This document shows, in pieces, positions 8,959-15,607 of a stretch of 21,931 nt of DNA. Where the stretch lies: assembly GCA_937880585.1 (NCBI GenBank), contig CALFMR010000414.1, positions 1 through 21,931 of the forward strand, read 5' to 3'. Both the position numbers and the translations under genes were made by a program. Source of the DNA: an uncultured Acidobacteriota bacterium (GTDB lineage: Bacteria; Acidobacteriota; Vicinamibacteria; Vicinamibacterales; SCN-69-37). The notes beneath the pieces are model-generated. The model saw only the letters and a program-made list of their open reading frames with translations, was not told the origin of the DNA and made no database searches. Position 1 is the stretch's first letter; every line of letters begins with the position of its first letter.

Positions 8959-9570
8959 TCAGGAAGAGCTGCTCTCCCACGTCGCGCGGCGCAGGCTGGC
9001 TTCTTCGGCCTGCTGGCGTTCGAGCCGGCGCCGCAGCACGGACAGGCCCTGATACAGGCGGGTCTTGACCGTGCTCAACGGACACCCGAGCATGTCCGCA
9101 ATCTCCTGGAACGTCAGGCCGTGGTACTCCTTCAGCAGGATGGCGTGGCGCTGCTCCTCGGGCAGTTCGGCCATCGCACGGCTCACGGCCTTCGACATCT
9201 CCCGACGCGCGACCAGTTCCTCGACCGATTCGGTCGGCGCCGCGCGTTCATCAGCCAAATCGACGGCGTCGGTGCCTTCGGGCGGCTGCACGAGCGCGGC
9301 CCGCCGCTCGCAGCGGACCCAGTCGCGGCAGAGATTCAGCGTGATGCGGTAGAGCCAGGAAGAAAACTTCGCCTCGCCCTTGAAGCCGCGTAGCCCGCGA
9401 TAGGCGCGCAGGAAGGCTTCCTGTACGACGTCGCGCGCGTCCTCGTCGCGGCCAAGCGTCCGGTAGGCCAACGCGTGGATCGGCCGTTCCCAGCGCGCTA
9501 CGAGCTGGTTGAAGCTCTCCAGGTCTCCCGCTGTCGCGCGGGCGACAAGCTCCTCATCCGTCCGGGTCAT
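8959..9570 (-). CDS. ECF-type RNA polymerase sigma factor (RpoE-like)
   Basis: A 203-residue sigma-70 family factor with only regions 2 and 4, the definition of the extracytoplasmic-function group. Region 2 runs FNQLVARWERPIHALAYR to KFSSWLYRITLNLCRDWVR (about 20-88). Region 4 is LPEEQRHAILLKEYHGLTFQ with the helix-turn-helix IADMLGCPLSTVKTRLYQG (about 138-185). The start is ATG 9570 (MTRTDEELVARATAGD), since the conserved helix begins there; the frame is open about 100 codons further but that part is Arg/Pro-rich noise. There is no strong ribosome site. It is first in an operon with its anti-sigma factor and two exported proteins. A TATACT on its strand (9670-9665) is a possible -10 about 95 bases upstream; autoregulation is usual in this group but not proven here. 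Confidence 0.95.
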   Translation of the reverse strand: MTRTDEELVARATAGDLESFNQLVARWERPIHALAYRTLGRDEDARDVVQEAFLRAYRGLRGFKGEAKFSSWLYRITLNLCRDWVRCERRAALVQPPEGTDAVDLADERAAPTESVEELVARREMSKAVSRAMAELPEEQRHAILLKEYHGLTFQEIADMLGCPLSTVKTRLYQGLSVLRRRLERQQAEEASLRRATWESSSS

Positions 9571-9689
9571 GTCGGGCCAGGAGCGCGAAGGCGGCCGCCT
9601 CCGCGCGTCCTGTCCCCTTAGACGGCAGCGGTGCGAGCCCAGTCTGTACGGCGCTCTTTCGGCCAGTATACGGCGCAGGGCCGGCGAGC

Positions 9690-9728
9690 GTGCTGCCGGG
9701 CCAGGCCCGGCCACGCAGCACGTACAAT
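9690..9728. promoter_or_regulatory. Inverted repeat next to a -10 element in the sigma/ABC-F divergent region
   Basis: GCCGGGCC (9695-9702) and GGCCCGGC (9704-9711) are perfect 8-base arms around a single A, extended by GTGCT (9690-9694) and AGCAC (9717-9721) with a 5-base bulge. TACAAT at 9723-9728 is a likely -10 for the ABC-F gene. TATACT on the minus strand (9665-9670) may serve the sigma gene. The repeat lies between the two -10 elements, where a regulator could affect both promoters. Confidence 0.5.
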
Positions 9729-9749
9729 GAGGGATCGAGGTTCCGCTCG

Positions 9750-11825
9750 TTGATTCAACTGACCGGCCTGACCAAGTCCTTCGGTGAACGCGTCCTGCTC
9801 GACAACGTGACCTGGACGGTCGGTGACGGCGACCGCGTGGGACTCTGCGGCCCGAACGGCGCGGGCAAGACAACGCTGCTCCGGATGCTCGCTGGGCTCG
9901 AGGAGGCCGATCGCGGCGGCGTGGCCCGGCCCGCGGGCGTGACGATCGGCTACCTGCCGCAGGACGGCATCGAGCACGAGGGCCGCACGCTCTTCGACGA
10001 AGCCTCCACCGCGTTCCAGCCGGTGCTCGATGCCCGGCGAGAGCTGGACCGCATCGAGCACGATCTGGCCGATCCGGCGCTACCCGACGGCGAGCACGAG
10101 GGGCTGCTCGTCCGCTATCACGATCTCTCCGACTTCCTCCGCCGCGAGGAGGGACACAGCGTCGAGCTCCGCGTCACGCAGATCCTCACAGGACTCGGAT
10201 TTTCGCGCGACGACTTCGACAAACGCACCGAGAGCTTCTCGGGCGGCTGGCAGATGCGCGTCGCGCTCGCGAAGTTGCTGCTTGGCCGGCCGACCCTCCT
10301 CTTGCTCGACGAGCCGACGAACCACCTCGACCTCGACGCGCGCAACTGGCTCGAGGGCTACCTCACGGCGTACCCGTACGCCGTCATCCTCGTCTCGCAC
10401 GACCGCTTCTTCCTCGACGCCGTCGTGACGCGCATCGCGGATCTCTCGCTGCGCACGATCACGGACTACGTCGGCACGTACTCGCGGTATCTGGTCCAGC
10501 GTGAGGCCGAGCTCACGCAGCGCCGCAAAGCCAAGCAGGATCAGGACGACGAGATCGCGCGCATGCGGGCGTTCATCGATCGGTTCCGGTACCAGGCGAC
10601 CAAGGCCGCGCAGGTGCAGAGCCGCATCAAGATGCTCGACAAGATCGTGCCGATCGAAGTGCCGCCGGAACGGCACCGCGTGCACTTCACGTTTCCCACG
10701 TGCCCGAAGAGCGGACGGTCGGTGCTCACGCTCGAGGACGTCCACAAGCGCTACGACGACCACGTCGTCTTCGATCGCATCGGCCTGACCGTCGAACGCG
10801 GCGACCGCATCGCAATCGTGGCGCCGAACGGCGCCGGCAAGTCGACGCTGATGCGGATGCTCGCCGGAACCGAAGCGCCCGATCGCGGTGTACGACGCGA
10901 GGGGCACCAGGTCGTCATGCAGTACTTCGCGCAGGATGAAGCCAACCGGCTCGATCCGGCGAAGACCGTGTACGAAGTGATGGAGGCCGATTCGCCCGTC
11001 GGCATGGTGCCGGCCATTCGCAACATTCTCGGCGGCTTCCTGTTCGCGGGCGACGACATCTACAAGAAGGCGGGCGTGCTCTCGGGCGGCGAGCGCACGC
11101 GGCTGGCCGTCGCGCGGATGCTGCTCCGGCCGGCCAACACGCTGCTGCTCGACGAGCCGACCAATCACCTCGACCTCGACTCGAAGGACGTGCTGCTCGA
11201 CGCGCTCGCGGACTTCGGCGGCACGTTGATTTTCGTCTCGCACGATCGCTATTTCGTCGACCGCCTGGCAACGAAGATCGTCAGCGTCGGAGGCGGCGAT
11301 CTCGAGGTGTATCCGGGCACGTACGAAGAGTTCCTGTGGAGCCAGGCGCGTCGAGCCGAGACCGGTACGGCGCGGCCGGCGACACCCGAGCGGTCAGCGG
11401 CTGCGCCGCTGACCGCGTCGGCTCCGATCGGCGCGGGCGCCGCTCCGTCGGCGCGCCCAGGCGCGCCGACGGCCGGCGACCACAGCGGCCGGCCGGGCAG
11501 CGACGCCGCGGCGCACGCCGCCGCCCGCAAGCTCGAGGCCCCAGCGGCCGGGCGCGGCGCCGATCGGCGCCGCCCCGACGCCGACGCCAGGCGAGAGCGC
11601 CGGGCCCGCGAACAGCGCGCCCGGCGCGTCGAGGACCTCGAGGCCCGCATCGCCGACCGCGAGCAGGAAATCCGCTCCCTCGAAGAAGCGATGGCCGCGG
11701 CCGATTTCTACAGCGATCGGCAGACGGCCGAGGCAGCCATCGCCCGGCACCAATCCCTCATGTGGGAAGTTGGCGATTTGATGCAGCAGTGGGAAGCGCT
11801 GCAAACCGCCGATCAGCCGGACTGA
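9750..11825 (+). CDS. ABC-F family ATPase (EttA/Uup/YheS type)
   Basis: A 691-residue soluble protein with two ATP-binding cassettes and no membrane part, the ABC-F pattern. Members bind the ribosome and modulate translation or relieve stalling. Cassette 1 has GPNGAGKT (34-41), SGGWQ (164-168) and LLLLDEPTNHLDLD. The inter-domain linker, which contacts tRNA in the family, is at about 240-315 and rich in charged helix. Cassette 2 has APNGAGKS (358-365, first Gly replaced by Ala), SGGER (445-449) and a second LLLDEPTNHLDLD. An Ala/Pro/Arg-rich stretch (about 531-610) joins a C-terminal coiled coil (about 610-685, ending RHQSLMWEVGDLMQQWEALQ). I chose a TTG start at 9750 (MIQLTGLTKSFG) because homology begins there and GAGG lies nine bases upstream. 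It is divergent from the sigma operon. The exact subfamily cannot be set by eye. Confidence 0.93.
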   Translation: MIQLTGLTKSFGERVLLDNVTWTVGDGDRVGLCGPNGAGKTTLLRMLAGLEEADRGGVARPAGVTIGYLPQDGIEHEGRTLFDEASTAFQPVLDARRELDRIEHDLADPALPDGEHEGLLVRYHDLSDFLRREEGHSVELRVTQILTGLGFSRDDFDKRTESFSGGWQMRVALAKLLLGRPTLLLLDEPTNHLDLDARNWLEGYLTAYPYAVILVSHDRFFLDAVVTRIADLSLRTITDYVGTYSRYLVQREAELTQRRKAKQDQDDEIARMRAFIDRFRYQATKAAQVQSRIKMLDKIVPIEVPPERHRVHFTFPTCPKSGRSVLTLEDVHKRYDDHVVFDRIGLTVERGDRIAIVAPNGAGKSTLMRMLAGTEAPDRGVRREGHQVVMQYFAQDEANRLDPAKTVYEVMEADSPVGMVPAIRNILGGFLFAGDDIYKKAGVLSGGERTRLAVARMLLRPANTLLLDEPTNHLDLDSKDVLLDALADFGGTLIFVSHDRYFVDRLATKIVSVGGGDLEVYPGTYEEFLWSQARRAETGTARPATPERSAAAPLTASAPIGAGAAPSARPGAPTAGDHSGRPGSDAAAHAAARKLEAPAAGRGADRRRPDADARRERRAREQRARRVEDLEARIADREQEIRSLEEAMAAADFYSDRQTAEAAIARHQSLMWEVGDLMQQWEALQTADQPD

Positions 11826-11883
11826 CGGCCGATACTTACATCTTTGTAACTACCGGCCAGTTCTGTAATCATCTCGGCCGTCA
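11823..11883 (+). promoter_or_regulatory. Structured element after the ABC-F gene: nested inverted repeats
   Basis: TGACGGCCGA (11823-11832, beginning at the ABC-F stop codon) is perfectly complementary to TCGGCCGTCA (11874-11883). Inside, TTACA (11836-11840) and TGTAA (11845-11849) pair around TCTT, and a further TGTAA occurs at 11864-11868. As RNA this could fold into a 10-base-pair closing stem with an inner hairpin. It may act as an ABC-F terminator, a leader element or a protein site; no known riboswitch class was recognised. Confidence 0.45.
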
Positions 11884-11925
11884 CGTCTGGACTGGGACGC
11901 GATTCACGCACAGTTTTCGTGCCTT

Positions 11926-11939
11926 CAGCTTCGAAGCTG
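11926..11939. promoter_or_regulatory. 14-base perfect palindrome, possible operator
   Basis: CAGCTTCGAAGCTG reads the same on both strands. It lies directly upstream of the putative sigma-54 promoter and 51 bases before the kinase start, in non-coding DNA, so it may be a dimer-binding site. No regulator can be named from the sequence. Confidence 0.4.
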
Positions 11940-11941
11940 GT

Positions 11942-11957
11942 GGGTACGTCCCTTGCC
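11942..11957 (+). promoter_or_regulatory. Possible sigma-54 (-24/-12) promoter ahead of the two-component genes
   Basis: GGGTACGTCCCTTGCC carries GG (11943-11944) and GC (11955-11956) exactly ten bases apart, and matches the TGGCACR-N4-TTGCW consensus except at the first T, the C of the GGC and the last base. Transcription would start near 11967, about 24 bases before the kinase ATG. Chance matches of this quality do occur in GC-rich DNA, so this is tentative. Confidence 0.3.
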
Positions 11958-11990
11958 TTCATTCAGGCCGGCAACGTGGGGAGGCTGAAG

Positions 11991-13196
11991 ATGCGACGTC
12001 AGACAGGCTCGGCCAGCGCGGCAGCGCTCGACCGGCGAATCGTGCGGACGACGGCCACGCGCCGCCGCGATCGCGGTCCGCAGGCAGCCGACGCGGCCCC
12101 ACTCGGTGAGCGGTTCTTCCGCCACCTCGTCTTCAATTTGCGCAACGGCGTCCTGGCGATTACGCGCAACGGCGAAGTCGCGGCCATGAACGACATCGCG
12201 TATCGCGTGCTGGGCTTGCGCCCGCAGCCCAACGACCTCGGCCAGCCGTTCACGCGGGTTCTGCACGACTGCCCCGAAGTCACCCGCGTGCTCCAACAGG
12301 CGTTCGAGAGCGACGACCTGCCCAACCGTGCCGAAATGCGTCTCCGAAAGACGCGCCGCGCGATTGGCTACACGCTCTCGCGGATCTACGACGACGCGGG
12401 CGTGCTCGTGGGCGCGACCCTCTTCTTCAAGGACCTCACGCGGGTCGAACAAATGGAAGAGCGCGACCGGCTGCGCGATCGGCTCGCCGCGCTCGGCGAG
12501 ATGGCGGCGGCCATCGCGCACGAAGTGAAGAATCCGCTCGCGAGCATCGAAGTCATGGCCGGCGTGCTCAAGCGCCAGCTCGCCGAACAGCCGGACGCGC
12601 TCGAAACGCTCGACGACATCATCAAGGAGGCCAAGATGGCCAACGCGATCGTCGTCGAAGTCCTCGAGTTCGTGCGGCCGATCCAGCTGCAGGTCGAGCG
12701 CGTCTCGCTCGCCGACGTCCTCAAGGACTCGATCACGCTCGCCGAGGGCAAGCGTCGCCGCGGCGCGGTATCGATCGACACCGACGTCGCGCCCGACGTC
12801 CCGGATCTGCTCGCCGACTCGCACCAGCTCCGGCAGCTTTTCTCGAATCTGCTCGCCAACGCCTTCGAGGCGCTCGGCGGCGAAGGCCACGTCCACCTCG
12901 GCGCTTCGCTCGTCGCGGTCGACGAGGATCTGTCGCCGGGCGGCGAGGCCGCCGCACCGCAGGTGGCCATCGAGGTGCGCGATAGCGGCCCTGGCATCGC
13001 CGCCGACGACCTCGAGCGCATTTTCAGTCCGTTCTTCACGACCAAACCGCAAGGTACGGGCCTCGGCCTGGCGATCGTCCGCAAGGTCGTCGACGCCCAC
13101 GACGGCCGCATCGACGCGGTCTCGGCCCCCGGCCGCGGAGCGACCTTCCGCGTGACGCTGCCGGTCGTGCCCTCGATTCGAAGCATGGGGAGATAG
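11991..13196 (+). CDS. Soluble PAS-domain sensor histidine kinase (NtrB-like)
   Basis: A 401-residue cytosolic kinase with no membrane segment. An Arg-rich N-terminal tail (1-35) is followed by a PAS-type domain (about 41-146: NGVLAITRNGEVAAMNDIAY ... GVLVGATLFFKDLT), then the dimerisation/phosphoacceptor helix with the H-box His177 (AIAHEVKNPLASIE), and a HATPase domain with N-box NLLANAFEAL, DSGPGIAADDLE, FFTTKPQGTGLGLAIV. The start ATG 11991 is fixed by GGGGAGG six bases upstream; the frame is open 24 codons further but without a ribosome site. It lies 2 nt before the NtrC-type regulator, its obvious phosphotransfer partner. The PAS ligand is unknown; absence of membrane anchoring suggests an internal signal such as nitrogen, energy or redox state. 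Confidence 0.93.
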   Translation: MRRQTGSASAAALDRRIVRTTATRRRDRGPQAADAAPLGERFFRHLVFNLRNGVLAITRNGEVAAMNDIAYRVLGLRPQPNDLGQPFTRVLHDCPEVTRVLQQAFESDDLPNRAEMRLRKTRRAIGYTLSRIYDDAGVLVGATLFFKDLTRVEQMEERDRLRDRLAALGEMAAAIAHEVKNPLASIEVMAGVLKRQLAEQPDALETLDDIIKEAKMANAIVVEVLEFVRPIQLQVERVSLADVLKDSITLAEGKRRRGAVSIDTDVAPDVPDLLADSHQLRQLFSNLLANAFEALGGEGHVHLGASLVAVDEDLSPGGEAAAPQVAIEVRDSGPGIAADDLERIFSPFFTTKPQGTGLGLAIVRKVVDAHDGRIDAVSAPGRGATFRVTLPVVPSIRSMGR

Positions 13197-13198
13197 CT

Positions 13199-14602
13199 AT
13201 GGGACGTATTCTCGTCGTCGACGATCACGATTCGCTGCGGAAGGGCCTCGTGCGCGCGCTGGTCAATGCCGGGCACGACGCGGAGGAGGCGGCCAACGGC
13301 ACGCTGGCCATCGAGCGGCTGCAGGACAGCCAGTACGACGTCGTGCTGACCGACCTGCGCATGGGCGGCGCCGACGGCATGGATGTCCTGCGCACGACAC
13401 GATCGATCCAGCCGAACGCCGCGGTCATCCTGATGACCGCGTTTGGATCGATCCACACCGCGGTCGAGGCGATGAAGATCGGCGCCTTCGACTTCGTGCA
13501 GAAGCCGTTCGAAATCGAAGAGATGGAGCTCAAGATCGAGAAGGCGATCGAGCTCCGGCATCTCAAGTACCAGGTTGAGTACCTGCGCCACGAGCAGCAG
13601 GATCTCTACGACTTCGACCGCATCGTCGGCGCGAGCGGCGCACTGCACCAAGTGCTCGGCATCGTGAAGAAGGTGGCGCGGAGCAATTCGACGGTGCTCA
13701 TCCGCGGCGAAACGGGCACGGGCAAGGAGCTCATCGCAGGGGCCATCCATCACAACTCGACGCGCGCGAGCCGCGCGTTCGTCAAGGTGAACTGCGCCGC
13801 GCTGCAGGAGAACCTGCTCGAGTCGGAGCTCTTCGGTCACGAGAAGGGCGCGTTCACGAGCGCCGACAAGCAGCGCATCGGCCGGTTCGAGCAGGCCGAT
13901 GGCGGCACGCTGTTCCTCGACGAAGTCGGCGACATGAGCCCGAGCACGCAAGCCAAGATCCTGCGCGTGCTCCAGGAGCACGAGTTCGAGCGGCTCGGCG
14001 GCACGCGGACGCTGCGCGTGGACGTACGCATCATCGCCGCGACCAACCGCAACCTGACCCAGATGGTGCAGGAGGGCCGGTTCCGCGAAGACCTCTTTTA
14101 TCGGCTGAACGTCGTGTCGGTCGAGATGCCGCCTCTGCGCGACCGCAAAGACGACATCCCGGCGCTTGCCGAGTTCTTCGTCCGCCGCTTCGCCGGCGAG
14201 CTGAAGAAAAAGATCGACGGCATCGACGCCGAGGCGCTGAAAGTGCTCATGCGGCACAACTGGCCCGGCAACATCCGCGAGCTCGAGAACGTTGTCGAAC
14301 GCGCGGTCCTGCTGGCCGAAGGCACCGTGGTCCGCGTCGATGACCTGCAGATCGGTGAGCATTCGGCGCAGAGCTCGCCGGCCGATCGATCGCCGGTCGT
14401 CAAGATCCCACCGACCGGGATCCCGCTCGAGGACATCGAACGGCAGGCCGTCGTCGAAGCGCTACGCATGTCCAACTGGGTGCAGAAGGACGCCGCCGAA
14501 CTGCTCGCGATCAGCCCGCGCGTGATGAACTACAAGATCAAGATTCTCAACATCGAAATTCCGCGCGGCCGGAGGCCGATGGCGGAAGCCGTCACCAGCT
14601 AG
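13199..14602 (+). CDS. Sigma-54-dependent response regulator, NtrC family
   Basis: A 467-residue bacterial enhancer-binding protein in the usual three-part layout. The receiver domain (1-120) has acidic Asp8/Asp9, phosphoacceptor Asp52 (VVLTDLRM), the MTAFG threonine and the lysine of VQKPFE. The AAA+ domain (about 140-385) has Walker A GETGTGKE (170-177), the sigma-54 contact loop GAFTSA (217-222), Walker B GGTLFLDE (about 235-242) and LFYRLNVVSVEMPPLRDR. A Fis-type helix-turn-helix follows (about 408-452: QKDAAELLAISPRVMNYKIK). The loop normally reads GAFTGA; here the fifth residue is Ser. It begins 2 nt after the kinase stop with GGGGAG upstream and forms a two-gene operon. Targets are unknown; the promoter-like site ahead of the kinase gene could be one. 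Confidence 0.95.
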   Translation: MGRILVVDDHDSLRKGLVRALVNAGHDAEEAANGTLAIERLQDSQYDVVLTDLRMGGADGMDVLRTTRSIQPNAAVILMTAFGSIHTAVEAMKIGAFDFVQKPFEIEEMELKIEKAIELRHLKYQVEYLRHEQQDLYDFDRIVGASGALHQVLGIVKKVARSNSTVLIRGETGTGKELIAGAIHHNSTRASRAFVKVNCAALQENLLESELFGHEKGAFTSADKQRIGRFEQADGGTLFLDEVGDMSPSTQAKILRVLQEHEFERLGGTRTLRVDVRIIAATNRNLTQMVQEGRFREDLFYRLNVVSVEMPPLRDRKDDIPALAEFFVRRFAGELKKKIDGIDAEALKVLMRHNWPGNIRELENVVERAVLLAEGTVVRVDDLQIGEHSAQSSPADRSPVVKIPPTGIPLEDIERQAVVEALRMSNWVQKDAAELLAISPRVMNYKIKILNIEIPRGRRPMAEAVTS

Positions 14603-14607
14603 TCCCC

Positions 14608-15597
14608 TCAACGCGGCGGGCGGCCCGGGCCGTCCGTCGCGTCCCCCGCCGGTCCGTCGAGTTTCGCTTTGGGATGCGCTTCGCGATAGACGTCCATCAG
14701 ACGTCCGACGTCGAGGTGCGTGTAACGCTGTGTCGTGTTCAGCCGCGCGTGCCCGAGCAGCTCCTGAATCACCCGCAGGTCCGCGCCCGCCTGGAGCAGA
14801 TGCGTCGCGAAGGTGTGCCGCAGGGCGTGCGGGCTGATGGGCTGCGCGATGCCGGCTTCCCTCACGTAGCGGCGGACGATGCGATCGATGCTCCGAGACG
14901 TCAGACGGCCGCCGCGCGCGTTGAGAAAGAGCGGATCGCGCGCGCGTCCATGACGCGCGGGCCCACGCCCACGCCTCGACGGAGCCGTCGTCAGCCGTCG
15001 ATCGGGCGTCATCGTCCGGATCGCCTCCGCGGCCGCACGATTGAAAGGCACGAGCCGCTCCTTCCCGCCCTTGCCGCGCACGCGCACGATACGGCTCGAC
15101 AAGTTGAGATCGGCGAGATCGAGATCAGCGAGCTCACTGAGCCGCAGCCCTGATGCGTAGAAGAGCTCGAGGATGGCGCGATCGCGTCTTCCAGCCGGCG
15201 TCTCCGCGTCGGGCGCAGCCAAGAGTCGCGTGACCTCGTCATGGACGAGATGCGCGGGCAAGGCGCGCTGCTGGCGCGGCGCGCTGACGAGTGACGTCGG
15301 ATCGTCGGCGAACCGCTCCTCGCGGACAAGATACCGCGCGAACGTTCGAACCGCCGCCAGCCGGCGCGCGCTCGATGCGCGACTCAATCCGCGCGCGTGC
15401 TGATCGCCGAGAAAGCCACGCACGCCCTCGGCGTCGAAGCGGGTCACGGGCACCTGACTCGGGCGGCAGCCGTCGCGCGCGGCGAGGAACGCGACGAACT
15501 GTTCGAGATCGGTCGCATAGGCGCGGACGGTCTGGGCCGAGACGTTGCGGTTGTAACGCAGGAACGCGAGAAACGCGCGGACGTCCTCCTTCAACAT
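14608..15597 (-). CDS. xerC: Tyrosine recombinase XerC
   Basis: A 329-residue site-specific recombinase that with a partner resolves chromosome dimers at dif. The N-terminal core-binding domain (1-105) is helical. The catalytic domain has Arg152 (ASGLRLSEL), Lys176 (GKGGKE), His257 and Arg260 (HALRHTFATHLL), His283 (LGHARLNTTQRYTH) and nucleophile Tyr292, a complete active site. A basic insert (about 203-221, Arg/Gly/Pro-rich) precedes DPLFLNARGG. The start is ATG 15597, ten bases after the trmFO stop, with GAGG overlapping that stop; the open frame further upstream overlaps trmFO and is not homologous. Its position next to trmFO and topA is that of the chromosomal XerC/CodV gene, not of a mobile integrase, and no att-like repeats are seen. 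The gene ends in a GC hairpin. Confidence 0.95.
   Translation of the reverse strand: MLKEDVRAFLAFLRYNRNVSAQTVRAYATDLEQFVAFLAARDGCRPSQVPVTRFDAEGVRGFLGDQHARGLSRASSARRLAAVRTFARYLVREERFADDPTSLVSAPRQQRALPAHLVHDEVTRLLAAPDAETPAGRRDRAILELFYASGLRLSELADLDLADLNLSSRIVRVRGKGGKERLVPFNRAAAEAIRTMTPDRRLTTAPSRRGRGPARHGRARDPLFLNARGGRLTSRSIDRIVRRYVREAGIAQPISPHALRHTFATHLLQAGADLRVIQELLGHARLNTTQRYTHLDVGRLMDVYREAHPKAKLDGPAGDATDGPGRPPR
14611..14642. terminator. Long GC hairpin at the convergent ntrC-type/xerC junction
   Basis: Bases 14611-14642 form a 32-base inverted repeat centred on the perfect palindrome CGGCCCGGGCCG (14621-14632). The flanks pair for ten more positions with two G-T pairs. It starts 8 bases after the plus-strand regulator stop and lies inside the last codons of xerC on the other strand. 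No T tract follows, so it is a terminator-like or 3'-end-protecting hairpin, not a textbook terminator. Confidence 0.5.
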
Positions 15598-15607
15598 GTC
15601 GGCTGCC

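Noticed and set aside
9571..9873. 101-codon N-terminal extension of the sigma factor
   Set aside because: Arg/Pro/Ser-rich and crosses the divergent control region and the start of the ABC-F gene; sigma homology starts at ATG 9570.
10080..11243. 387-residue minus-strand frame opposite the ABC-F gene
   Set aside because: The opposite strand holds two complete ATP-binding cassettes; this frame is composition noise.
12386..14362. 658-residue minus-strand frame opposite the kinase and response regulator
   Set aside because: It spans two certain genes on the other strand and has no recognisable motif.
14608..15597. XerC as an integrase of a mobile element
   Set aside because: Neighbours trmFO and topA, full XerC length and lack of att-like repeats or cargo fit the chromosomal dimer-resolution gene.
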